A stretch of DNA of 64,000 nucleotides from Candidula unifasciata (taxonomy: Eukaryota > Mollusca > Gastropoda > Stylommatophora > Geomitridae), in contig CAJHNH020001597.1 in NCBI GenBank assembly GCA_905116865.2, positions 25,001-89,000 of the forward strand, written 5' to 3'. Of this stretch, positions 29,811-41,400 are shown one piece after another. Each line of letters opens with the position of its first letter. The stretch's first letter is position 1. Under the pieces are notes generated by a model, which worked only from the letters and a program-made list of their open reading frames with translations, did not search any database and was not told where the DNA came from. A program made the translations under genes and the position numbers.

Positions 29811-30930
29811 GGTGTCTTATTAGCCATGTCTATCGTACAGCTTGAAATCTACGACTATGGAATACGGACAGAATTCATTTCAACCCATTGAAATGGCACC
29901 ATAGGTTACAGCAATTTATATTAACGAAGCATATGTCGAATAACAATCACAGCAACAATTTACGAACACAGTAGACCTTATTGATTTGTCTATTTTTTTC
30001 TGAGCCTCCTTGATAGACACAAGTAATACATGAGCAATTATTCTTTAAACTATTTGGAAATTAAAAGTTAAAAGTCGCCATTTCAATAATGAAGAAACCA
30101 GTTCACCAGAAATGTTTTAACCGGTATATTTATTCAACGTCCCATCCCCGTCGCAGAGTATTGCATTCTGGAAAATTGACACCATTTGTATTTTTTATTG
30201 TTTGATATTTTAAATGTTAGTGTGGGGTCAGGCGTGAGTCAACTCAGTCACGAGGGCATTTGCTCCCAGACCCGATGACCCAATGAAGGTGAACTGTGCG
30301 TGCATCTCGGGACAAGTCTGGACACAAGAGGTACTCGCGTTGTTTCAGTTGCTGTTACTGTGTTATATGAAGGGTAGACCCTCCCACTTCGGATCGCAGT
30401 GAAGACTGTTTTGCCGAGTAAATTGCTGTACCATTCTCAATACATTTGGCCATAATTGTCAGTGTTTTGACATTGTTTGTTGCAGAAACATTTATGTAAT
30501 TACATTGGAAGAATTGTGCGTGTACTTCAATAACCAGAAGACAACTTATCACAGACATCAGAAGGATGCTGACTTTGTTAGGGAGCACCATGATTCTGTG
30601 AAAGGACAGTGTTCCAGCCCTTTTGAAGCCGTTGGACATCAGCGTTTGCAAGTCATCTTAGCGATACAACGTAGGCTGTGTCATCCGCTTTTTCGTCTCT
30701 TCGTCAAACATTGACAGGTATGTTATTATTTATGTTGTGACTGTTTATGTGTTTGTCATCACCAGACTTCGTTTTCACTTGTCTTGATAAGCGGGCAGGT
30801 TGGAAGACAGCGTGCCGAGATCTTGTATCACCTCCTCGACTAAGTTGCCGTCTGTAGCTTTTACTGTCTCTGCATCTAGCGATAGCTGATATCTGGATTT
30901 CCTTAGATCGATATAGCCAACATGTCTACA
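29170..30930 (+). mobile_element. LTR-retroelement-like module, copy B
   Basis: Begins TTTAGTCCTGCATTTTTAG, contains the integrase-end-like block (29270-29560), a tRNA-like SINE insert (29570-29740), a poly-C run (29760-29800), then blocks homologous to 26480-28140 of copy A. At about 30935 the starting sequence recurs, so the unit is tandem. Confidence 0.5.
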
Positions 30931-31250
30931 TCAGGTTTTTTCTTTAGTCCTGCATATTTAGTTAGTTATCAAAATAACATGTTGTGCATCTACAAAAGAA
31001 TAGCCCTGATTTTTCACCGTTTGAAATTTTCTGTGGGATTGACCCTAGAGGAACCATGACTATTAAGGAGGACATGTTGTTGAAGAGAACCGAGAAGCTC
31101 GCAGACATATACCGAATTTGTAATAGAATTAAGGCACGGAATTATGTCAGCATGACAAGTGGCAACAGATATTCTGATAAGACACTCTGGGACACGTCAG
31201 TGAGATTAAGTAAATCGTAATCGCCGCTTGACAATACTTCAACAAAAATT
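30930..31250 (+). mobile_element. LTR-retroelement-like module, partial copy C
   Basis: Restart of the tandem unit (TTTAGTCCTGCATATTTAG). Contains the least-decayed integrase-like stretch at 31010-31150 (SPFEIFCGIDPRGTMTI, IYRICNRIKARNYV). Stops near 31250 where similarity ends. Confidence 0.5.
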
Positions 31251-31534
31251 CCCGAAGTGTTCCGTTGTCAGGTAAAAACAATTGTTCATTGCTGGAAAGG
31301 ACCGTACATTGCGGTCAAAAAGATCTCCTCAGTTGACTATTGTGTCGATGTTAGATGACATTGAAGATGTAGCATATTAATATGATAAAGCGGTTCATGT
31401 CTGGAGCAGCTGGTTAGGTTGTTAGGGCTGTTACTGATCAGAATAAAGCAGGGGTTTGGTCATGTTGTTGATGAACCTAAGGAAGAACCTGACTACGACA
31501 TGCGGGTGTCTGATGGCATCCTGGCCACATCTGG

Positions 31535-31910
31535 TACCCAAATGTAATGTGTATAGTAATCCAGCTTGTACCCAAATGTAATATATATAGTAATCAAGCT
31601 TGTACCCAAATGTAATGTATATAGTAATCCAGCTTGTACCCAAATGTAATATATATAGTAATCAAGCTTGTACCCAAATGTATTGTATATAGGAATCCAG
31701 CTTGTACCCAAATGTATTGTATATAGTAATCAAGCTTGTACCCAAATGTAATATATATAGTAATCCAGCTTGTACCCAAATGTATTGTATATAGTAATCA
31801 AGCTTGTACCCAAATGTAATGTATATTGTAATCAAGCTTGTACCCAAATGTAATGTATATAGTAATCAAGCGTGTACCCAACTGTAATGTATATAATAAT
31901 CAAGCTTGTA
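31535..31910. repeat. 34 bp minisatellite
   Basis: About eleven units of GCTTGTACCCAAATGTAATG plus TATATAGTAATCAA, with alternating AATCC/AATCA variants. Confidence 0.93.
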
Positions 31911-32683
31911 GATCTTATTAACTCAAAGAGCTAATGTTCGGATGAGTATCCAACGGGAGCAAATCACAGAAGGCCCCTTCAACAATATAACACTTATACT
32001 GGGATATACTATGGTTAAGAATTAACCTACAGTCTCGTGGTGGTGAGGTAACTCTTTCTGTCCTAATCAGTTGTTACTGTAACTTCATTTCTTACAAGAA
32101 CCTGAGCATACACATAACAGAGTATAAACCGCTTAAGGCGACCTCGAATGTGGGCGAATTTCTGTTGTGAAGAATTTAATTTATCCCTGGTAATTTTTCT
32201 TTCTCGAATTCACTTCTCGATAAGAGGAGTTTATGATAATAAGAATTACTTATTGGATCCCAGGTTAGTTTCCCATATCAGATATGCACTACACTAAGGT
32301 CTGAAGGAGCTGAACAAAGACACTGTGGTAAAGAAGTGGTTACAGTTAAGTCAATTCAAGAACTGTCATCACAGCACTCGGGGCATTCTCATAAGTGTTC
32401 TGTCCCCATCTTGAGCAGTCAACACAGAACTCTAATACCATTGGTGCTAGTAGCAGAAGTGGCTGTAAAGTGGTGTGGAAACGAACTCCTAATGTATAAT
32501 TAATTAGTTGAAATTTAAATATGTTTATGGGTGGGTGTCTTTAAACTGTCATTATGACGTCATCGTGGTTGTCTACACCGGGATATGACGTACTCAACAC
32601 TTTTGACATCCTTAACGACAATACTGACTGGTTAAATGGCAACGGCATAGTTGTAATTTTTTTTCACACCTTTAATTTCTCAG
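31910..32683. other. Unassigned sequence with an RNase H fragment
   Basis: A reverse RNase H-type LINE fragment at 32335-32470; the rest has no recognised feature. Confidence 0.5.
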
Positions 32684-32945
32684 AGAGTAGCCGTGGCGTC
32701 GGTGGCTAGACGCCCGGCTGCGGACTGGAAGGTCGTGGGTTCGTGTCATGGCGAAGTCGGACTTTTTTTTTAAAATGACCTTGACTCCCAGGTGGACCCA
32801 GCCTTGATTGGGTACCAGGTGCAGTCCTGGGAAGTAAAGGCCTCTGACGTGATGCTGACCACATCGCCCACCAAGTGCCGATCAGTCTATAAAAATATAG
32901 GTCTAGCCCTATATTCCCGAAACATCTAAAGGTGAGGAAAAGGGT
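32683..32945 (+). repeat. tRNA-derived SINE, best copy of family 1
   Basis: tRNA-like head GCGTCGGTGGCTAGACGC ... GTCGTGGGTTCGTGTC (A- and B-box-like), then a body with TGACCTTGACTCCCAGGTGG and CTAGCCCTATATTCCC, ending near GGAAAAGGGTA. Other copies: 7876-8150, 11036-11290, 19328-19610 (+); 4285-4560, 13965-14105, 17135-17675 (split), 41945-42170, 62215-62480 (-); head only at 15088-15180. Confidence 0.75.
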
Positions 32946-32989
32946 ACTTGTTTTTTAAATTGTCAAGTTTTCTACTGAGGCTCCCACCT

Positions 32990-33420
32990 AAAAAATGTGT
33001 CTGAGATTGAATACAATGATTCCAGTCTGTAAGTTTAACACCTGCGATACTAGAATCAGTGTGTCGCGTCCGTAAAGACCAGTGATTCCCAAACTGCGCC
33101 GTAGCGCCCCGGGGGAGCCGCGAAATATTCGAAGATGCATGCGTTTTATAATTTTGTTTGTGAATCATTTACATACGAATAGTTATACTTTTACTTAGGT
33201 TAATGCGCCGTAGAAAAATGTTAATTGAAAAAAAGGGCCGCGACTAAGAAAAGTTTGGGAAAGTGTTAAATTTGTGACATCGAATTCAACAACATCAACA
33301 ACAATAACTGTTCTGTACATTTGCTTTTGTTTCTATGGTTAGTTAGCTGTTAGGTAGGTCGTGAAACAGTTTCGCCTGTTTTGGTAGGTCTCTCAGTCGG
33401 AAAGGTTGTGGAACCCTGAT
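32990..33420. mobile_element. Possible second hAT-like MITE region
   Basis: CAGTGATTCCCAAACTG at 33079 and an inverted AAGTTTGGGAAAGTG near 33250 resemble hAT ends, and a CAGGGTTCCACAAC-type end (reverse) lies near 33405. No matching duplication was found. Confidence 0.4.
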
Positions 33421-33599
33421 CTAAGGTGCCTAGCTGAGTGAGACAGGTTTTTTTACACAGGCAGCTAGTGCCTCAGCCGAACGGCAAGGTATATTAGATT
33501 GTGGCTGTTGTTATGTTTAGAACACTAGGCTCCCTTACGGCAGACCCATGTTCGAATCCTCTGTAAGGTTGGAGATTTTTATTCCACTTTTAGGAACAG

Positions 33600-33830
33600 T
33601 AACTTTTTTAAGGATCCAGAAACAATGACTTGGTAACCCTTTGGCTCGGTACTGTGGATATCGCAGTCCTTCGGCCTTGATTCCATGATTGGTACCGTAC
33701 ATCTGGGGGAAATGTGGCTTTCCTGCCTACCCTCGGGCGTGAACCCGGAACCACAAGGAGTTCGTCACCCGGTCGCCGCGCAGTCAAGTTTAACCAACTA
33801 AGCTAGCGAGCCGGGCAGGAACAGTAATAT
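33600..33830 (-). repeat. tRNA-derived SINE, family 5
   Basis: On the minus strand, GCTCGCTAGCTTAGTTGG (canonical A-box spacing) and GTTCCGGGTTCACGCCCG (B box). Body with AAGGCCGAAGGACTGCGA. A plus copy lies at 4805-5000. The head is tRNA-like but has no intact cloverleaf I would call a gene. Confidence 0.75.
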
Positions 33831-33999
33831 AATCATAACCTGCAGTAGTCTGTTGTAACAGCACTATGAATTTTGCCCTCAATCCTAGGCTGAGAGACCA
33901 ACCTACTCCCCCCCCCCCCCCCCCCCCCCCGCCTATTCAACAGAAATGGTATATACCGGCAGTAGTGACAGTTTTCAAAGGTTTTTACAGCTGTCCTCT

Positions 34000-34660
34000 G
34001 TTGTTGGTTATGTCACCTGATGATTGTCTTTCCTCTGTTGTTGGTCATGTCACCTGTTGATTGTCTTCCCTCTGTTGTTGGTCGTGTCACCTGTTGTCTT
34101 CCCTCTGTTGTTGGTCGTGTCACCTGTTGTCTTCCCTCTGTTGTTGGTCATGTCATCTGTTGTCTTCCCTCTGTTGTTGGTTATGTCACCTGATGATTGT
34201 CTTTCCTCTGTTGTTGGTCATGTCACCTGTTGATTGTCTTCCCTCTGTTGTTGGTCGTGTCACCTGTTGTCTTCCCTCTGTTGTTGGTCATGTCATCTGT
34301 TGTCTTCCCTCTGTTGTTGGTCATGTCACCTGTTGTCTTCCCTCTGTTGCTGGTCATGTCACCTGTTGATTGTCTTCCCTCTGTTGTTGGTCATGTCATC
34401 TGTTGTCTTCCCTCTGTTGTTGGTCATGTCATCTGTTGTCTTCCCTCTGTTGTTGGTCATGTCATATGTTCTCTTCCCTCTGTTGTTGGTCATGTCATCT
34501 GTTGATTGTCTTCCCTCTGTTGTTGGTCATGTCACCTGTTGTCTTCCCTCTGTTGTTGGTCATGTCATCTGTTGTCTTCCCTCTGTTGTTGGTCATGTCA
34601 TATGTTGTCTTCCCTCTGTTGTTGGTCATGTCATCTGTTGTCTTCCCTTTGTTGACCGCT
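34000..34660. repeat. 32/37 bp minisatellite, about 19 units
   Basis: Unit TTCCCTCTGTTGTTGGTCAT plus GTCACCTGTTGTC, with a 5 bp longer form (GATTGTC). Long and short forms alternate in a higher-order pattern. Confidence 0.93.
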
Positions 34661-34849
34661 ATATAAATAATGGGGTGTCTTCCCTGGCTTTCCACGCCCA
34701 TGAAGCTTACATGACATCAGCAGCTTTTAGAAATGGCTGCTAAGATTCGAATGTCTATTCTGTCTTAACTAAATGTCAACGTCCGTCACTCATTGTTCGG
34801 GTTATGGTGCTAGAACAGTATATTATTTTTACTACGGATCATTCGTCAA

Positions 34850-35010
34850 TCAAGGGATAAAATGGTTAGAAGCATTTGGAGGTGGTAGGTTCGAATCCCG
34901 GCACGGTAACTAAAGGCTTTGATTTGTATATTGTCTAGTGTGTTCTTCTATCTTTATACTTTTTTCTATAAATGTCGATCAATACATTGTCTGTTTGTTT
35001 ATTATATTTA
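34850..35010 (+). repeat. Short SINE with GGTTCGAATCCCGGC box
   Basis: Contains GGTTCGAATCCCGGCACGG, then a body with GTGTTCTTCTATCTTTATAC and TCAATACATTGTCTGTTTG. Other plus copies: 25690-25860, 55080-55245. Minus copies: 29590-29740, 60880-61035. The 55.1 kb copy ends 140 bp from the TM exon at 55382. Confidence 0.7.
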
Positions 35011-35137
35011 ATTTTTCTATGGCCTCAAGGGTTTCCCCTCTGTTTACTGATGTGTGTTACAGTAACAAGACTGACCACTACACCTCGAAACTTTGTACTT
35101 GGCAGGGGAAATCATTCTAATTGATTAATATACTTAC

Positions 35138-35227
35138 TACAAGACAAAAACAGTTGAGCTGCCAAGGAGAAGAGTATGATTGCTAGTATGACCGTCGTAC
35201 CAATCAATGCAGGCTCCAGAATACTCA
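35138..35227 (-). CDS. Ig-like gene exon: transmembrane segment
   Basis: Acceptor TTTTCAG, donor GTAAGT, phase 1 on both sides, 30 codons. It reads SILEPALIGTTVILAIILF and then SLAAQLFLSC, a clear membrane helix. Entry phase matches the preceding Ig exon. Confidence 0.75.
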
Positions 35228-38200
35228 CTGAAAACAACAAGGGCAACAATTTAAAAAAACATCGCTTTCGTTTGATTGATCTTTTGTGCTCTTTATATGC
35301 CACCTAGGGCACGCAGACTGTTTTTCCATTTCTTTCTGTACTCAGCAATCCCTTCGATATCAAAGATGGAATCCAGCTCAGCACCTTTGGCATCTCTGAT
35401 CAACGTTCGCTTCAGGGTTTCATTTGGATGTTCTCTGCTCGTTTCTTCTCAGAATGTGTCCAGTCTAGCGCCATATTCTTTGTTTGTTCAATGTTGAAAT
35501 GATAATCGACATCACAGCACTCGGGACACCCCCATAAGCGCTCCGTCCCCATCTTCAGCAGCAAGCGAAGAGTTAAAATTCCTGTGGTACCAGTAACTGT
35601 CTGATTGTATATCCGTCCCGCCTTTCCCTGAGTGTTAAGCGTCGGCCAGATCCCCAGGAAACTCCTCGCAGTGTCATTCTCTTCAGACCGCAATGATCTG
35701 TCTCTTCCTCGGCACAGTTTACTCGCTCCCAAAGGGTCCTTACGACACCCATCTTGTCGTTCATCAGTTCACCACCAGGTGGTGCAGAACCGGCCAGTCT
35801 ATCTGCTTGCTCGTTTCCCAACACACCGGCATGACATGGAGAAAATATCAACAGGATGCTAACTACCCGGGACCTCTGAAGTGATGCTTGCCACTCTGCA
35901 CTCCTTGTCTTAAAACTGTTACCAGTGGTTGCTCAGATATTTGTCTTCTTTATTCATGAATTTATCCCATTCTTTGTTTAGTATTTTCAAGTTTTATTGT
36001 AAAATGCATTTAACTTTCGTTCTATATCTTTAGTGGTTTTCGACCTTTCATTAGCATATGTTAATACTGAAATAATATTATAGTCTATATGTTATAATTG
36101 AAATAACACTATATTCAAATTCCTAAACTGAAAAAAAAAAAAAAAAAAAAAAATTATCATGGTCTGTATAAATATTAGTCGTCGTCATGTCTGCCGACAA
36201 CCTTATGTCTCATTTGCTATCAAACTGATATTTCAAGCTACGTGGCGTTTGCTTCCATCTATGTCCATCCCAGGAGATTCTTGGCAGCAAATGCCCAAGG
36301 GAATGAATGACTACTAGGAAAATTCACAAATGCATAAATTTCAAATAGGCAAATTAGGCAGTGAAGTAGCCAGTAGGAAGCCAGATTTCTTGAGTGTGCT
36401 GTGACAAATAGTAAAATGGGGTTATCACATGACGCGATGGCTTCTATTCACGTGGAGAAGTTTCATTACGCATCTGATTCTATACATAACTGAGAGTCGA
36501 AGTCTCTCCATAGTCATTTGTTTCGTGTACTATCAATCATTTCAGCTACAGAAGCTCCGTCACGTCATACTTGCTGTTAAAACAGTTCAACATGCTGTCT
36601 CTTGCTCTCTTCCACTCCAACTGTATCGTGGCAGGATGGCCTACAGAGCTCAAGAGCACTGAGTACAATACACGATGTTGGAATCCACGCGAGCACTGTA
36701 ATCCGAGGAAGTGCCCCCCCCCCCTTTTCAATCATGACCTCCTACTACTCCAGACGTCCTTGATCTCTTGGCAGTAGGTTGGGTTCATTACATTTTTTTC
36801 AAATAATTATAAAATATATGCCACAAACAGAAAGAAGACAGATACACCGACTAATATAAAGACCAACAGACTCATAGGCAAATATAAAGACGATTAGAAA
36901 GACGGCTAAGGTAATATGTTAGACAGTTGACTATGTTGTATACGGACAAAAAGAGCAATATAAGAAATGAACGAACTTCATTTTCAGAGAATTATAAAAT
37001 ATTCACGTAGGCCCGTCTGATACCGAGTGGGTAGTTGGGTAAGCCCACTGACACATAAACAGACAATTAGATCTACTTTTTAAAATATGAATAGATATAT
37101 TAATAATCACCCCAGCAGTCATCATAGTTATAAAAACTAACGAGGAGCAGATCGACAGAGACAATAACCGACAAAATCTTACTAGAACACAATCTAGAAA
37201 TCACGTGTTTTTGCTCAGATCTCTCTTATAATGACACTATCTTTGCTCAGATCTGTCTAAAAATGACATTGTCTGCTCAGATCTCTCTTATAATGACATT
37301 GTCTTTGCTCAGATCTCTCTTATAATGACATTGTCTGCTCAGATCTCTCTTATAATGACATTGTCTTTTCTCAGATCTCTCTTATAATGACACTGTCTTT
37401 GCTCAGATCTCTCTTATAAGGACATTGTCTTTGCTCAGATCTCTCTTATAATGACACTGTCTTTGCTCAGATCTCTCTTATAATGACATTGTCTTTGCTC
37501 AGATCTCTCTTATAATGACACTGTCTTTGCTCAGATCTGTCTAAAAATGACACTGTCTTTGCTCAGATCTGTCTAAAAATGACACTGTCTATGTGTAGAT
37601 CTATCTAAGGAAGACAATATGGGTCTTGATTTGTAATGCTATAGAAAGAGTTTCGGAATATCATCGACTAGGAAGAAACGAAATATTGACATCTTAAAAG
37701 ATTTGAACATCAAGAAAGATTGGCAGGTAAAGAGCAATTTGTCTAGAAAATTAAAATATTTTGCCTCTAACAAGCGCCACTGATGATTTTGGAGAAAAAA
37801 AAAAAATAACCACAGAAGGCAGTGTGCCAGGAAAGAGAGACAGGGACTGAGCAGCACAAAGATGGGTACCGGATATATGAACTTGGGTAGGGAAGTGCCT
37901 GAGACGGGAGAGCTGGCGAGAGACAGAGATTCTTTCAGGCAGACCGTGATGAGAAAGACATTATGCAAAAGGACCTGCTACATGATGATGATGCTATCAT
38001 AAAACGCTTTACAAATGTATACCTTCACGTTCCAGTCCTGTCAACATCTTGTAAGCAGGGTCAGGGAGCCAGGTGTGTCCTGTGTAGTCTGTGTCTGTGC
38101 TCTTGGTGCTGTCTGCAGTAGCATCATGTACCATGAGATGTGTAGATATGGTTATGAAATATTAAGAAATATTTGTCATGTATACTAGCAGTTTTTGGGA

Positions 38201-38412
38201 TTACATAGGGTTTGAGAGGTAGATCATCTGCCTTGCTAAATTACCTACGCTTGTAACATATTGAGTTTCTGACAAAAAGCACTAGATCAGTGGTCTCATA
38301 TTTGATTCCGGTAAAGCCCTTCTTAAGTGTATAGCAAGATTCAACACCTCCCCCCCCCCCCCCCCCTTTCCCTTCCACACAAAAACAAAATGTGATTACA
38401 AAGAGTAGCATT

Positions 38413-38485
<73 letters not shown>

Positions 38486-41400
38486 AAGTACTGTTAACAA
38501 GAACCTGGAGAAAAAAAAAGCACATAAAAAAAAACCGAATTAGCAACCACTGGTCATTTAATGTCCAAAATCAATGTGACGGTTCAAACTGTTATGTCTT
38601 GAGAATATCTGCAATTTGTGGTCTGATTTTGCACAAGACACAACACAAATCACTCTCCAAATAAAGCTGGCAACGCAGTTTTTTTTTAATGACTGTTATA
38701 GCTAAACATCCGGATGATAACAAGTACAAGTTAACTTAGTTTCAACATTGCTTGTGGATCCCTCCCTGTTTTTTAAAAACTTGTTTCAACCCCCTTCCCT
38801 CTTCACCCGTCCCGTTGGTTGGGGACCAGTGACCAGGAGTGAAAGAGTTTCGACACAATCAAACCAGAAAGGCAGCCAGCGCAGTGTTGAACACATCTCC
38901 CATCGAGGTCTTTACTGGTCTATACAGATACAAGGCCAGCACCATGTCTGATTCATCCCCAGTAGGACACATAACTATTTAACTTTACTTATTGAACCCT
39001 ATCACAGTGGACCAGACATAAGGAAAACACCGAAAACCTACAGGATCTTGGCATCCAGGAGAATTGGCTCATAAACAGCATCTTCTTCTAAAAGCTGAGG
39101 CATTTCGGCCATGTTTAACATTGTGACGGCCTGGAGAGAACGGTGATAGAGTTTCCAGAAAACGAGGCAGAGGCCGACCTCCAAAAACGTGGATACAGAA
39201 AATTTAGTATGCATTGCCTGTGAAAGCACATAGGGCTGGATACTTGTTTTGAGAGAGAGACTTTCAGGCCTGCCTTGACGAGAGAGACATTCTGTAAGTA
39301 ATGAAAGTGAATACTGTAGGACATTGTACCTGGCTTATCGACAGTCAGGGCCCACACCGCTGACGTCTCCCGCTTCTCCTCGTCCATCTTGGTTGTGTTA
39401 CACAAGAAGGTGTGCGCCGTGCTGACGTCAAACTTGGTGATGAGAATTCTCAGCGAGACGGCGCCGGAGTCTGGCCTGAAACAAACATGTCCTGTTTGTA
39501 TAGGCATCATGATCAGACGACATCATTCAGTCACAACTGTCCACCACTGCCCTCTCCATTGTGAATTGCAGCTTTCAGGAGAATACTTGGCTTTGGCAAT
39601 TACAACGATTAAGTTGTTGGGTCACACGAACATGCCGCACACGGACAAGGAGCGTCGGCACCTGCAGGCTGGGGCACTTTGAGCGACCCATACCTCCCCC
39701 ACCCCCACTCCTGCTGTACTTTTTAAGGGGGATGGGGACAACCTTCTTTATCATCATTATAAACGACTTCTGCTGTTAACCGATTCGGGGAGGAATAATT
39801 TGTGATCCAGTACATGCTGGCTGCCACTGGCTACTCTCATGTCGTAAAGGCATAACGTGTCTGTAAAGCTGTGGATCCATATTTCGTGGCGTTGCGCCTA
39901 TGACGGTATTTAATGTTTCTGTATTTTAACGAGCTGGCCAAACCACTTGTATCTGCTGTTGCTCTGATGAATCTAGTACAAGGTGTCGTTCCCACAAATT
40001 GCCTGATAGTATTGTTATTCACTCGATCTCGGATGGTTAGGTTGGCTGCTTTTCTCGAGCAACCCATCTCGCAGGTGGTGATTTTGCATACATGAGCTCT
40101 AGACAGTGTCCATATTTGGCATTAGTGGCGTAATGTTGGAATAAATATACTGTTTATAATTTGTTTCTTTGCACTCATGGTTATTGTTGTATGTCTTAAT
40201 AATGGTGACAACTCGTTATAAAAGTACACCTCCTTTCCGACACATTATCCCTGTAAAATCTGTAAGTTGTCGCCCTAACTATGTACATAAGATTCCTTTT
40301 TGAAGTGTTTGTTTTATAAATTTCATTTTTAACACGTAAAACTGTAAAATGTGAAGTTGTTCTGGCAAGTCACGTGACTGTCGTGAACTTCCTACTATTA
40401 AAGGAACAATGTTATGAGAGCAGCGGTCCTTTGGCTCAAAGATAGACGACTTCGTCGCTGGTCGGGACAGTATTTGCGCCTGTCTCCTTTGATCGCATCA
40501 ACCCCCCCCCCCCCCCCCCCCAATTTTCTTTACAGACACACACGCGTGCGCACACACACATCCATACAAATGTGATCAATTGTCTGCGGTTCCCATGAAT
40601 CCACCTCAATGCCTGTATCGTTCATATCCCGCTTGTACACATCTTTATATTGTGTGTGATAAAGCTTGACCTCGACATAGTCAACCCATCTGTGGTTCGC
40701 CATAGAGGAAGTCTTTGGGAACTCTCACCTCCATCCTCGCTGTGTCTGGCTATCTGCGGTTCGCCATAGAGGAAGTCCTTGGGGACTCTTACCTCCATCC
40801 TCGGTGTGTCAGGCCATCTGTAGTTCACCATAGAGAAAGTCCTTGGGGACTCTTACCTCCATCCTCGGTGTGTCTGGCCATCTATAGTTCACCATAGAGA
40901 AAGTCCTTGGGGGACTCTTACCTCCATCCTCGGTGTGTCTGGCCATCTGTAGTTCACCATAAAGGAAGTCCTTGGGAGACTCTTACCTCCATACTCAGTG
41001 TGTTTGGTCATCCGGGCCTTCGAAGTCTGGGACTTTGGGGAACAGTTAATTGACTAGTGTGCTCGGAATAAGTTAATTGTTTAACTAGAAGTGTTACCCG
41101 ACTGGACAACTGGAATAGACAGCAACACCATCAACAAGGACACAAGTAACTACAGTCATAACAAGAAATGAACTGATTAACTGTGACAAAAAAAATTTAA
41201 CGAAAGGGGAAGGGGAACAACGTGCACACAACAGACAAAGCGGCATTTTGGCCGGAGCCTTTCTCTACATAAACTACACAACAATAAGAAAGGGCAAAGT
41301 ACTCTAGCCACAAGTGCCCTAGCCATCAGTACCCACCAGGAGCTCACATGAATAACTACAAAATATAGGAAGAGAAGAAGGTGATGAGGAATTGGTGAAA

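Noticed and set aside
33760..33820. tRNA gene
   Set aside because: A- and B-box-like motifs are present, but the sequence continues into a SINE body and a complete cloverleaf is not evident.
34024..34743. Several Cys- and Leu-rich open frames
   Set aside because: Products of the 32/37 bp minisatellite, open in multiple frames.
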